From: Hyphomicrobiales bacterium
GTDB lineage: Bacteria > Pseudomonadota > Alphaproteobacteria > Rhizobiales > Rhizobiaceae
DNA length: 64,000 nucleotides
Direction: 5' to 3'
Assembly (NCBI GenBank): GCA_900473685.1
Contig: UCNE01000015.1
Span: 62,001 to 126,000 of the forward strand
The translations under genes were made by a program, and so were the position numbers. The notes beneath the pieces were generated by a model, which was not told the origin of the DNA, did not search any database, and worked only from the letters and a program-made list of their open reading frames with translations. Of the stretch, positions 34,242 through 42,768 are shown one piece after another (the stretch's first letter is position 1; each line of letters starts with the position of its first letter).

Positions 34242-34998
34242 TCTGAGCTGGCAGCTCGACCAGCGGTGCCGGCATCTCGCTGGTCTTTTCCGCCGCCTTG
34301 CAGATATCGGCAATGACGCAACGCTGGCATTCCGGCTTGCGCGCCTTGCAGCAATAGCGCCCATGCAGGATCAGCCAATGATGCGCATGATAGAGATAGT
34401 GATCGGGGATGATCTGCATCAGCTGGTGTTCGATCTCGTCCGGGGTTTTCCCCGGTGCCAGACAGAGCCGGTTGGCAATACGGAAAATATGCGTATCGAC
34501 AGCCATGGTCGCCTGGCCGAAAGCCATGGAGAGAACCACGTTTGCGGTCTTGCGGCCAACGCCGGGCAGGGTGATCAATTCCTCGCGGGTACGCGGCACC
34601 TCGCCGCCGAAGTCGGCGATCAGCTTTTCACTGAGCGCAATAACGTTCTTGGCCTTGTTGCGATAAAGCCCGATGGTCTTGATGTGTTCGCGAACGCGCT
34701 CCTCGCCGAGATCAACCATCTTTTGCGGCGTGTCGGCGATGGCAAAAAGCGCGCGCGTCGCCTTGTTGACGCCCGCATCTGTCGCCTGTGCCGATAGCGC
34801 CACCGCAACGACCAGCGTGAAAGGATTGACGTGCTCCAGTTCACCCTTGGGTTCGGGCCGCTGGATCGAGAAGCGGCGGAAAATCTCCTCGATCTCAGCC
34901 TTGCTGTAGATGGTTTTCGGCTTTGTCCGGGCGCGGCCGGTTGTCGCGGATTTTGCTTTCGCCGGCTTGGCTGCTGATTTTGGCTTCACGTTTTTCAT
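34234..34998 (-). CDS. nth: Endonuclease III (DNA glycosylase/AP lyase)
   Basis: 254 residues from ATG 34998 (MKNVKPKSAAKPAKAKS); ATG 35022 adds eight residues. After a Lys/Ala-rich N-terminal extension comes the helix-hairpin-helix LPGVGRKTANVVLSMAFG with the catalytic Lys, then the catalytic Asp in AVDTHIFRIANRL. The iron-sulfur cluster loop C-x6-C-x2-C-x5-C appears in CCKARKPECQRCVIADIC. It removes oxidised pyrimidines and cleaves the abasic site. It starts close to a divergent DUF2244 gene. Confidence 0.96.
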   Translation of the reverse strand: MKNVKPKSAAKPAKAKSATTGRARTKPKTIYSKAEIEEIFRRFSIQRPEPKGELEHVNPFTLVVAVALSAQATDAGVNKATRALFAIADTPQKMVDLGEERVREHIKTIGLYRNKAKNVIALSEKLIADFGGEVPRTREELITLPGVGRKTANVVLSMAFGQATMAVDTHIFRIANRLCLAPGKTPDEIEHQLMQIIPDHYLYHAHHWLILHGRYCCKARKPECQRCVIADICKAAEKTSEMPAPLVELPAQII

Positions 34999-35020
34999 CC
35001 TGCATCTATAGTCATTCGTC

Positions 35021-35518
35021 ATGAACGATGGCAACGCCGAGATAGTCAGGGAAGAGCAGCCGGTTTTCGCAGCCGAGCTGACGCCATACCGTTCGCTCGG
35101 GATCAGGGGCTTCAAGGTTTTCCTGTTCATCGCGGCCCTGATGTGTCTCGTCCATATCTTCGTTTTCGTCGTCATCGGCGCCTGGCCGATCGTGTTTTTC
35201 TTCGGGCTGGATTTCCTGCTGCTGTTCGGCGCCTTCTGGCTGAACTACCGCTCCGCCCGCGCCCGCGAGGAAATCCGCGTGTCCCGTACGGATGTCTGCG
35301 TGCGCAAGTTCAATCCGGCAGGCCGGATGACCGAGCATCGGTTCAATCCTTTCTGGGCGCGGTTCAACATCTCCCGCCATCAGGAGATCGGCATCGTCTC
35401 GATGCAGCTCAGCGACCGGCAGCGAACCACCGATATCGGCTCCTTCCTCAATCGCGACGATCGCGAGACGTTTGCCACGGCCTTTTCCGGTGCCTTGGCG
35501 ACGGTGAAACGCCGATAG
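35021..35518 (+). CDS. DUF2244 domain membrane protein
   Basis: 165 residues. Two adjacent transmembrane segments, VFLFIAALMCLVHIFVFVVIG and WPIVFFFGLDFLLLFGAFWL (residues about 33-73), join a cytosolic beta-rich domain (RVSRTDVCVRKFNPAGR). The SLGIRGFK and LSRxELCVR-like patterns fit DUF2244, a family of unknown function common in alphaproteobacteria. It shares a 22-bp intergenic space with divergent nth, so the two promoters overlap. Confidence 0.82.
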   Translation: MNDGNAEIVREEQPVFAAELTPYRSLGIRGFKVFLFIAALMCLVHIFVFVVIGAWPIVFFFGLDFLLLFGAFWLNYRSARAREEIRVSRTDVCVRKFNPAGRMTEHRFNPFWARFNISRHQEIGIVSMQLSDRQRTTDIGSFLNRDDRETFATAFSGALATVKRR

Positions 35519-35582
35519 GTCAAGAATCGGGTGGCGATACTCTGGTTGGAATGATTATCTCTGACATCAAGGAGATACGACC

Positions 35583-36455
35583 ATGGACATCAAGACATCG
35601 AAGCCTACCGATATCACGCCGCATGGTAGCGATTACGAGACGGTCAGCCGTGTGGTCGAGTTGCTGACCGAAAATTATCGCGATCAGCCATCCCTTGACG
35701 CCATTGCCGGTGATCTCGGCCAGTCGCCGACGCAACTGCAGAAGACGTTCACACGCTGGGCAGGGCTCTCTCCCAAGGCGTTTCTGCAGGCCGTGACGCT
35801 CGATCATGCCAAGCGCCTGCTGCGTCAGGAAGAGCTGCCGCTTCTGGAAACCAGTTTCGAGCTCGGTCTGTCCGGTCCCTCGCGCCTGCATGACCTGTTC
35901 GTTACCCATGAGGCGATGTCGCCGGGCGAGTGGAAGCTGCGCGGCGGCGGGCTGACCATTCGCTATGGGTTCCATCCATGCCCGTTCGGCGTGGCGTTGG
36001 TAATGGTCACTGATCGCGGCCTGGCAGGCCTTGCCTTCAACGATGCCGGCGATGAAAAAGCCAGCTTCGAGGATATGGCCAGCCGCTGGCCGAATGCGCA
36101 GTTTGTTGAGGATAGTGCGGCGACCGCTGGTTATGCGGCCCGCATCTTCGATGCCAGGGAGTGGAATGCGGAAGAACCGTTGCGCGTCGTCCTGATTGGC
36201 TCCGATTTTCAGATCCGCGTCTGGGAATCGCTGTTGAAAATCCCGATGGGCAAGGCGGTCACCTATTCCGATATCGCCTGCGATATCGGCCAGCCCACCG
36301 CCTCGCGCGCCGTCGGTGCCGCCGTCGGCCGCAACCCGATCTCGTTTGTCGTTCCCTGCCACCGGGCGCTCGGTAAAAGCGGTGCCTTGACCGGCTATCA
36401 CTGGGGCCTTACCCGCAAGCGGGCGATGCTCGGCTGGGAAGCGGGCAAGGTCTGA
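35583..36455 (+). CDS. AraC-type HTH fused to O6-alkylguanine-DNA alkyltransferase
   Basis: 290 residues. Residues about 20-120 form an AraC-type double helix-turn-helix (LDAIAGDLGQSPTQLQKTFTRWAGLSPKAFL). The C-terminal part is the alkyltransferase, with FQIRVWESLLKIPMGKAVTYSDIA and the acceptor Cys259 in VVPCHRALG. It transfers alkyl groups from O6-alkylguanine to itself. The N-terminal zinc/phosphotriester domain of Ada is missing, so it matches the Ada-like proteins with only two of the three modules. It may activate genes in response to alkylation, though the Ada sensor Cys is absent. It converges on gpmA with a terminator between. Confidence 0.93.
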   Translation: MDIKTSKPTDITPHGSDYETVSRVVELLTENYRDQPSLDAIAGDLGQSPTQLQKTFTRWAGLSPKAFLQAVTLDHAKRLLRQEELPLLETSFELGLSGPSRLHDLFVTHEAMSPGEWKLRGGGLTIRYGFHPCPFGVALVMVTDRGLAGLAFNDAGDEKASFEDMASRWPNAQFVEDSAATAGYAARIFDAREWNAEEPLRVVLIGSDFQIRVWESLLKIPMGKAVTYSDIACDIGQPTASRAVGAAVGRNPISFVVPCHRALGKSGALTGYHWGLTRKRAMLGWEAGKV

Positions 36456-36459
36456 TATG

Positions 36460-36484
36460 AAAAGGGCCGCTTGCACGGCCCAAA
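36460..36484 (-). terminator. Rho-independent terminator after gpmA
   Basis: GGGCCG (36464-36469) and CGGCCC (36476-36481) pair around a 6-nt loop, and on the minus strand TTTT follows. It lies about 20 bp past the gpmA stop and may also serve the convergent alkyltransferase gene. Confidence 0.75.
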
Positions 36485-36501
36485 CTTCATCAACTGAATG
36501 C

Positions 36502-37137
36502 TCAGTGCGCGCCGGACATGTCGCCGAGCACTTCCTTGGAAGCGACAGTGGAATCCGCCTTCAGCTTGTAAACCATCGGCACGCCGGTCGCGAGGTTGAC
36601 CGAGAGGATCTGTTCGCGGTCCAGCCGGTCAAGAACCATCAGCAGCGAGCGCAGCGAATTGCCATGGGCGGCGACCAGAACCTTCTCGCCTGCCAGAACG
36701 CGCGGCAGGATGTCGGTCATGTAATAGGGCCAGACGCGGGCACCGGTGTCCTTCAGGCTTTCGCCGCCCGGCGGCGGGACGTCGTAGGAACGGCGCCAGA
36801 TATGCACCTGTTCCTCGCCCCACTTGGCGCGGGCGTCGTCCTTGTTGAGGCCGGAGAGATCGCCATAGTCGCGCTCGTTCAGCGCCTGGTCCTTGATGGT
36901 TTCCAGATCGGGCTGGCCGAGATTGTCGAGGATGAGCTTCAGCGTGTGCTGCGCGCGGGTCAGTACCGAGGTGAAGGCGACGTCAAACTTGATGCCGTAA
37001 TCGGCAAGCGCCTTGCCACCGGCATTGGCTTCTTCGATGCCAAGCGGCGTCAGGTCGGGATCCTTCCAGCCGGTAAACAGGTTTTTCAGATTCCAGTCGC
37101 TCTGGCCGTGACGCACAAGGACGAGGGTGCCGCTCAT
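36502..37137 (-). CDS. gpmA: 2,3-bisphosphoglycerate-dependent phosphoglycerate mutase
   Basis: 211 residues. The phosphohistidine motif is [12 protein letters not shown] (His near residue 9) and the second active site His is in [38 protein letters not shown] and [14 protein letters not shown] are the usual substrate-binding segments. It interconverts 3- and 2-phosphoglycerate in glycolysis and gluconeogenesis. At 211 residues it is shorter than the E. coli enzyme (250), as is usual in rhizobia. It follows dapB by 26 bp in the same direction. Confidence 0.97.
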   Translation of the reverse strand: MSGTLVLVRHGQSDWNLKNLFTGWKDPDLTPLGIEEANAGGKALADYGIKFDVAFTSVLTRAQHTLKLILDNLGQPDLETIKDQALNERDYGDLSGLNKDDARAKWGEEQVHIWRRSYDVPPPGGESLKDTGARVWPYYMTDILPRVLAGEKVLVAAHGNSLRSLLMVLDRLDREQILSVNLATGVPMVYKLKADSTVASKEVLGDMSGAH

Positions 37138-37163
37138 AGAAATTCCTCCGGGGAGTTTAGGGA

Positions 37164-37982
37164 TCAGGACAGCCCGAGCACGTCGAGCATGGAATAGAAG
37201 CCGGGTTTCTGGCTGCGCGCCCAGAGCGCGGCGGTAATGGCGCCACGAGCAAAGATCGCCCGGTCGGTGGCGGAATGGGACAGCGTCACCTGCTCGCCCT
37301 CGCCGGCAAGGATAACGGAATGCTCGCCGATGACGGAGCCGCCGCGCAGCGTTGCAAAACCGATGGTTCCGGCAACCCGTGCGCCGGTATGGCCGTCGCG
37401 CACCCGCACCGAATGTTCGGCAAGTCCGATCTCGCGGCCCTTGGCAGCCGCTTCACCGAGCAGCAGGGCAGTCCCCGAGGGCGCATCCACCTTGTGCTTG
37501 TGGTGCATTTCCAGAATTTCGATATCCCAGCTTTCCGGGCCAAGGGCGCGGGCTGCCTGTTCGGTGAGAACCCCGAGCAGATTGACGCCTAGGCTCATAT
37601 TGCCGGATTTGACGATGCGGGCATGGCGGGCGGCGGCCTTGAACTTTTCTTCGTCGTCCACCGAGCAGCCGGTGGTGCCGATGACATGGACGATGCGGGC
37701 TTGTGCTGCGAGACCGGCAAAATCCACGGAAGACGCAGGTGCGGTGAAGTCGAGCACGCCTTCGGCCTCGACAAAGGCTTCGAGCGGCCTGTCGGTGATC
37801 ACGACACCAGTCGGTCCAAGTCCCGCGATCTCGCCGGCGTCGCGGCCGATGAAGGCCGAGCCCGGCCGCTCGACGGCGGCGAACACGGTCGCGCCCGGCA
37901 TGGCATGGATGGTGCGGATCAGTGTCTGGCCCATCCGGCCAGCGGCCCCGACCACAACGAGTTTCATGTCTGTCCCGCTCAT
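37164..37982 (-). CDS. dapB: 4-hydroxy-tetrahydrodipicolinate reductase
   Basis: 272 residues. The nucleotide-binding motif is [15 protein letters not shown], near the N terminus. The substrate motif is [26 protein letters not shown], with the catalytic His-His-Lys. It reduces tetrahydrodipicolinate precursors with NAD(P)H in the diaminopimelate/lysine pathway, supplying the crosslinking residue of peptidoglycan. ATG 37967 five codons later is an alternative start. It is arranged dapB-gpmA, as in other rhizobia. Confidence 0.97.
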   Translation of the reverse strand: MSGTDMKLVVVGAAGRMGQTLIRTIHAMPGATVFAAVERPGSAFIGRDAGEIAGLGPTGVVITDRPLEAFVEAEGVLDFTAPASSVDFAGLAAQARIVHVIGTTGCSVDDEEKFKAAARHARIVKSGNMSLGVNLLGVLTEQAARALGPESWDIEILEMHHKHKVDAPSGTALLLGEAAAKGREIGLAEHSVRVRDGHTGARVAGTIGFATLRGGSVIGEHSVILAGEGEQVTLSHSATDRAIFARGAITAALWARSQKPGFYSMLDVLGLS

Positions 37983-37997
37983 GCCTGCCTCATTTCC

Positions 37998-39809
37998 TCA
38001 GTTCACTGTTTCGGCGCCAGCGATTGATTCAGACTCTGCTGTGCCTTGCAGATTGTGCAGGCGAGCGTAGAGGCCGTCACTGCGCTGTGCAAGCGCCTCA
38101 TGGGTGCCTTCCTCGGCGACGATCCCGTCCTTCATGACGATGATCTTGTCGGCATTGACGACGGTCGACAGGCGGTGGGCAATCACCACCACGGTGCGGC
38201 CGCTCATGGCGTGATCGAGCGCCTTCTGCACGGCGGCTTCCGATTCGGTGTCAAGCGCCGATGTTGCTTCGTCGAGAAGCAAAATGGGGGCGTTTCGCAC
38301 CAGTGCGCGGGCAATCGACAGCCTCTGGCGCTGGCCGCCGGAAAGCGTCACCCCGTTTTCGCCGACTGAAGTATCGTAGCCCTGCGGCTGCATGCGGATG
38401 AAGTCATGCGCATAGGCCAGTTTCGCGGCTTCCTCGACCTCGGCGTCCGTGGCTTCAGGACGACCATAGCGGATATTGTCGCGGATCGAGCCTTCGAACA
38501 GATAAGGCTGCTGCGAAACATAGGCGAGACCGTTGCGCAGCGATTGCTTGGTGACATGGGCGATGTCCTGCCCATCAATCAGGATCTCGCCGCCGGAAGG
38601 ATCGTAGAACCGTGGAATGAGGCTGATGACCGTCGATTTGCCGGCACCGGATGGCCCGACGAGCGCGGTCGTCTTGCCGCCTTCGGCGACGAAGCTGACA
38701 CCCTTGAGGATATCATCGCCATTGTTATAGGCGAAACGGACGTTCTTGAATTCGATCTTGGCTGCACCGATCGCCAGAGCGCGAGCATCCGGCAGGTCGC
38801 GCTGATGCGGGACCATATCGAGGATTTCGTAGATCATCCGGGCGTTGACGACGGCGCGCTCAAGCGAGACCTGCAATCGTGCCAGGCGCCTCGCCGGATC
38901 ATAGGCCATCAGCAGCGCCGTCACGAAGGCGAAGAAGGCGCCCGGCGGGACATTATCGTAGATGGACCGGAAGGCGGCATAGGCCAGCACGCTGGCAATC
39001 GCAAAACCGGCAAAGGTTTCCGTCATCGGCGCGGTACGTTCACTGAGGCGGGCGATACGATTGGCACGGTTTTCAGCCCGGTCGATGATCGTCTCGACCT
39101 TGGTTCTCAGTTGATTTTCCATCGTGAACGCTTTGACGATGGTGATGCCCTGGATGGTTTCCTGCATGGCGCCGAGCACGTGGCTGTTGATCTCGACCGA
39201 TTCGCGGGTCGCCTGCCGCAGCCGGCGCGAGATGTAGCGAAGACCGATCAGCAAAGGCGGGGCAACAACGAAAACGATCAGCGTCAGCAGCCAGTCCTTG
39301 CTGATCATCACACCGATCAGTGCCACCAATGTCAGAAAGTCGCGCGCCAGCGACGTCACCGTCATGTTGAGCACGTCGCGGATGCCGGAAACGTTCTGGC
39401 TGATCTGGGCGGAAATGCGAGCCGAGCGGGTGTCGCTGAAATAGCCGACACTGAGCGCCATCAGGTGCGAATAGAGCCGGCGTTGGTAGCTGGCGACGAT
39501 ATTGTTGCCGATCTTCGACAGCGCGACGGCCTGGCCATACGTAGCAAAGCCGCGGAGCACGAAGGCGAGAAAGATTGCCCCGCAGATATAGAGGACGATG
39601 TCGGCCCGCTTGTTGGCGAAGGCCTCGTTGACGACCGATTCCATGATCCAGGCGGTAAAGGCGGTCGTGCCGGCGACAAGAATGAGGCAGGCGATGGCGA
39701 AGCCATATCCGCGCAGATGAGCGCGTCCGTTTTCGGCGATCACGCGCTTGAGCACGCTGGTAATGGTCTCGCGATCGACTGCGGGGAGCTTTGGTTTGGC
39801 TTGCTTCAA
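37998..39809 (-). CDS. ABC exporter, MsbA-like half-transporter
   Basis: 603 residues. The N-terminal transmembrane domain has six helices (FAIACLILVAGTTAFTAWIM, IVLYICGAIFLAFVLRGFATY and others). The nucleotide-binding domain has Walker A LVGPSGAGKSTVISLIPRFYDP, signature [15 protein letters not shown], Walker B PILLLDEATSALD and the H-loop IAHRLSTV. The fused TMD-NBD half-transporter resembles MsbA-type lipid flippases and multidrug exporters. Substrate is not determinable. It is followed by dapB 15 bp further on. Confidence 0.93.
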   Translation of the reverse strand: MKQAKPKLPAVDRETITSVLKRVIAENGRAHLRGYGFAIACLILVAGTTAFTAWIMESVVNEAFANKRADIVLYICGAIFLAFVLRGFATYGQAVALSKIGNNIVASYQRRLYSHLMALSVGYFSDTRSARISAQISQNVSGIRDVLNMTVTSLARDFLTLVALIGVMISKDWLLTLIVFVVAPPLLIGLRYISRRLRQATRESVEINSHVLGAMQETIQGITIVKAFTMENQLRTKVETIIDRAENRANRIARLSERTAPMTETFAGFAIASVLAYAAFRSIYDNVPPGAFFAFVTALLMAYDPARRLARLQVSLERAVVNARMIYEILDMVPHQRDLPDARALAIGAAKIEFKNVRFAYNNGDDILKGVSFVAEGGKTTALVGPSGAGKSTVISLIPRFYDPSGGEILIDGQDIAHVTKQSLRNGLAYVSQQPYLFEGSIRDNIRYGRPEATDAEVEEAAKLAYAHDFIRMQPQGYDTSVGENGVTLSGGQRQRLSIARALVRNAPILLLDEATSALDTESEAAVQKALDHAMSGRTVVVIAHRLSTVVNADKIIVMKDGIVAEEGTHEALAQRSDGLYARLHNLQGTAESESIAGAETVN

Positions 39810-39911
39810 GCTGGTTTCCTTAAAACCCGGTGCGCCCCTGAGGCGCCTTATTTCACCGGGCTCTATAGTACCTTGATCCCCGTTTGGCGAGTCTGGGCCG
39901 CTGCTGCGGCA

Positions 39912-40955
39912 TCAAGTTCTCCAGCGCCGTCCCTCCATTGCCACACCGAAGCGTGACGGCGTGCGCGAATAGGCGGCAAGACCGGAAAGGGCTGCGGTCG
40001 GATGGGTGACCACGAAAGTCGGGATGGTCTTGAGCAGTGCCGAATGGGGTGCCTTGTCTTCGAAGGCCAGGCGGAACTCCGGTTTCTTCAATGCCGGCAG
40101 GATCTTTTGCGAAATGCCGCCGGCAAGGAAGACGCCCCCGCGCGCCATAAAGATCATCGCCATGTCACCGGCGACGCGGCCGAGATAGGTGGAAAACAGC
40201 GAGATGGTCTCTTCCGCCGCCGCATCGATGCCGGCCAGTGCATTGGTGGTCACGGCGGCGGGATCGGCAAGTTTTGGGTCCCACGCCTTTGATTCGCAGA
40301 CGGCGCGGTAGATGTTCATGATGCCGCGGCCGCAAAGCAACTGTTCCGCGGAAATGCGTCCTTCGATCGGCTCGAGGAAAGGCCAGATCTGATAGTCGCG
40401 CTCGGTGCGCGGACCCACATCCACATGACCGCCTTCGCCGGGAACCGGAAACCAAGTGTGCTGAGCATGGACAAGACCCGCCACGCCAAGGCCGGTGCCT
40501 GGTCCAAGCACGGCGCATGAGGCGGATTCGAGAATGGAGCCCGGACCGATCTGCTCGCGGCCCTCGTCGCCAATCGAAGCGATGGCAAGCGCCTGCGCCT
40601 CGAAATCGTTGATGATGATGACGTCTTCCAGCGACAGCGCCGTCAGCATGTCCTTCGGCTTGATCACCCAGCCGGCATTGGTGAGCGGGATCTCGTCGCC
40701 CTTGACCGGGCCTGCCACGGCGATGATCGCCGAACGCGGCTGGACCGAGGTCTTGTCGAGAATGCTGGTCTGCAGCGCTTCCTCGATGCTGGCATAGCTG
40801 GTCGTTGGAATGATCGGAAACAGTTTTGGCTCGGCAAAGGCATCGATCAGCAGCGCGAACCGGGCATTGGTGCCGCCGATGTCGCCGATCAGGATCGGAA
40901 AGGTGAGGCCGCTTTCGGTATCTGGGAGCATGGGCATGGAGAGTTCCATTATCAT
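39912..40955 (-). CDS. glk: Glucokinase
   Basis: 347 residues. The ATP-binding DxGGTNxR motif is in [15 protein letters not shown] and the substrate motif in [14 protein letters not shown] contains the catalytic Asp. [13 protein letters not shown] is the second phosphate loop. This is the bacterial ATP-dependent glucokinase (E. coli Glk) family, not the ROK family. It phosphorylates glucose to glucose-6-phosphate. Starts at 40955, 40949, 40937 or 40931 are all in frame with no clear ribosome-binding site; the longest is used. It shares a strand and a 30-bp gap with mgsA, so both are likely co-transcribed. Confidence 0.96.
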   Translation of the reverse strand: MIMELSMPMLPDTESGLTFPILIGDIGGTNARFALLIDAFAEPKLFPIIPTTSYASIEEALQTSILDKTSVQPRSAIIAVAGPVKGDEIPLTNAGWVIKPKDMLTALSLEDVIIINDFEAQALAIASIGDEGREQIGPGSILESASCAVLGPGTGLGVAGLVHAQHTWFPVPGEGGHVDVGPRTERDYQIWPFLEPIEGRISAEQLLCGRGIMNIYRAVCESKAWDPKLADPAAVTTNALAGIDAAAEETISLFSTYLGRVAGDMAMIFMARGGVFLAGGISQKILPALKKPEFRLAFEDKAPHSALLKTIPTFVVTHPTAALSGLAAYSRTPSRFGVAMEGRRWRT

Positions 40956-40985
40956 CGTGCGGACTGAGGCTGGGAAAAAGCTGTA

Positions 40986-41366
40986 TCAGGGTTGGTTGAA
41001 GTCGATCAACCGTTCTGCCGTCGCCCGGTTCAGCGCCATCGGGATATCGTAGACGGTGGCAAGCCGCATCAGCGCCTTGACGTCGACATCATGCGGCATC
41101 GCGGTCAGGGGATCGACGAAGAAGATCAGCATCTGCACGTCGCCGGTGGCGATCATCGCCCCGATCTGCTGGTCGCCGCCGAGCGGGCCGCTTTTCAGCC
41201 GGGTCACGTCAAGACTGGGACAGGCCTCCTGTACCCGGCCGCCGGTCGTGCCGGTGGCAACGATTTTCCAGCCGGCAAAAACGGCTTCATTGGCCTGCGC
41301 AAACGCGGCCATGTCGTCTTTCTTCTGATCGTGCGCTATCAGCGCCACGCATTTCTGGCTGGCCAT
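40986..41366 (-). CDS. mgsA: Methylglyoxal synthase
   Basis: 126 residues, the whole family length. The conserved [41 protein letters not shown] (with the catalytic Asp) and [19 protein letters not shown] are visible. It converts dihydroxyacetone phosphate to methylglyoxal and phosphate, a bypass that relieves phosphate stress in sugar metabolism. The start codon follows a purine-rich stretch. It lies upstream of glk on the same strand. Confidence 0.97.
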   Translation of the reverse strand: MASQKCVALIAHDQKKDDMAAFAQANEAVFAGWKIVATGTTGGRVQEACPSLDVTRLKSGPLGGDQQIGAMIATGDVQMLIFFVDPLTAMPHDVDVKALMRLATVYDIPMALNRATAERLIDFNQP

Positions 41367-41438
41367 CGCAGAACTCCCGGCATCACAGCGACCAAGAAAA
41401 CTCTCGAATTAAATCGATTTGATTTTCTCTACAGCACA

Positions 41439-41463
41439 GTTCGGCGCTTGAAAAGCGCCGAAC
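41439..41463. terminator. Hairpin between mepA and mgsA
   Basis: GTTCGGCGCTT (41439-41449) and AAGCGCCGAAC (41453-41463) form an 11-bp perfect stem with a 3-nt loop, directly after the mepA stop on the minus strand. There is no long T-run, so it may stabilise the 3' end or act as a weak terminator. Confidence 0.55.
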
Positions 41464-41480
41464 GTCACAGCCCCTTGCTG

Positions 41481-42545
41481 CTATTGCAGGGCAGGGCGGG
41501 CCACGGGGATCGGAACGTCATTGTCCGGCAGGTCGCTGTTGCCGGCATGAATGGCCTGCTGGATCGCCGCTTCGCCGGCCGTTGGCTGCGGCGCCACGTA
41601 AGCCGAGCCGTATGTTGCCGTCTGTTCCGAGGCCGCGGGTGCTGCGAGCAGGGCCGTGCAGGCTTTCGGCAGGTCCGACAGGGTTGTGAAGCGCGGCTTC
41701 ACTGGCTTCGCATTCGGGTCTTTTTTCGGTGCAGCCCAGGGCTCCTTGGTAAACCACCAGGCAAGCGACTTGTCGCATCCGTCGCCGCTTGCGACCGGCG
41801 CCTGCGCCTTGCAGCTCGGCGTGCCCGGCGGGCAGAACATGCGAATATGGAAGTGTTCGTCATGGCCATAAACGGGGCGCACCTTGCCGAGCAGATCGCG
41901 GTCGCCGGTCCATGTCTCGCACAGTTTCTTCTTGATCGCCGGATTGACGAAAACGCGCTCGACCTGCGGATAGCTTGCCGCCTGCATCACCAGCTTGGCA
42001 TGGGTCGGTGTCCAGCGGTCCGAATTGACGGTGAGGAACTTGCTCTTGTCGAGCATCGAGATGAACGGCATGTCCTCGCGCGTCTGCGCGGAAAGTGATT
42101 GCGCAGGCTTGGGCTGAAACCAGATATCCGCGTCGAGCCCGATCTGGTGGGAGGCGTGGCCGGTAATCATCGGCCCGCCGCGCGGCTGGGAAATATCGCC
42201 AATCAGGATACCGGAGCCCCAGCCAAGCCGAACCGCATCCTGCGAAAACTGCTCCAAGAGCTGGATCATCGCCGGATTGCCCCAGCGGCGGTTGCGCGAT
42301 AGGCGCATCGCCTGCCAGGTCGGCCCATCGGTCGGGATCGCCACGGCGCCAGCCATGCAGCCCTTGGCATAAAATCCGATCGGATTTGCTGCCGCCTCGC
42401 TCGGAAGCTGCACCTTACCGAAGATCTGCTTGGCAGGCGTGCCGTCAGCCGCTGCTGCATCGCCTGCAACAGGGCTCAGCCCGATCATCCCTGCCAGCGC
42501 CGCCGATCCGAGATGCCGAAGAAAACCTGCCTTTGTCGATGTCAT
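41481..42545 (-). CDS. mepA: Penicillin-insensitive murein endopeptidase
   Basis: 354 residues from ATG 42545 (MTSTKAGFLRHLGSAALAGM); the longer frame upstream is not used. A signal peptide precedes the LAS-type metallopeptidase domain: GDISQPRGGPMITGHASHQIGLDADIWF carries the zinc His and Asp ligands, and YGHDEHFHIRMFCPPG supplies the remaining His. It cuts D-alanyl-meso-diaminopimelate cross-links in the periplasm. A C-terminal tail of about 70 residues (ATYGSAYVAPQPTAGEAA) is not part of the usual catalytic core. Confidence 0.94.
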   Translation of the reverse strand: MTSTKAGFLRHLGSAALAGMIGLSPVAGDAAAADGTPAKQIFGKVQLPSEAAANPIGFYAKGCMAGAVAIPTDGPTWQAMRLSRNRRWGNPAMIQLLEQFSQDAVRLGWGSGILIGDISQPRGGPMITGHASHQIGLDADIWFQPKPAQSLSAQTREDMPFISMLDKSKFLTVNSDRWTPTHAKLVMQAASYPQVERVFVNPAIKKKLCETWTGDRDLLGKVRPVYGHDEHFHIRMFCPPGTPSCKAQAPVASGDGCDKSLAWWFTKEPWAAPKKDPNAKPVKPRFTTLSDLPKACTALLAAPAASEQTATYGSAYVAPQPTAGEAAIQQAIHAGNSDLPDNDVPIPVARPALQ

Positions 42546-42768
42546 ATGCCGTCCGTTTCCTGATAGCGCGTGGCGTCCGCGCAGAAGCGGCACCAGCTGC
42601 GATTTGCGTGCCAACCCTGACACGCCGTCTTTGTGTCAGCCTTGCGGGACACGCAACCGTGACCCAAAAAAACGGTCCGATTTGAGGCAGCTTCTGTCAA
42701 TTGCCCGCATTTTGCCTATTCTGTCGTTCAAGCAGCGAAAAAATGGAAAACGGAAGAGGCGAATTGGC

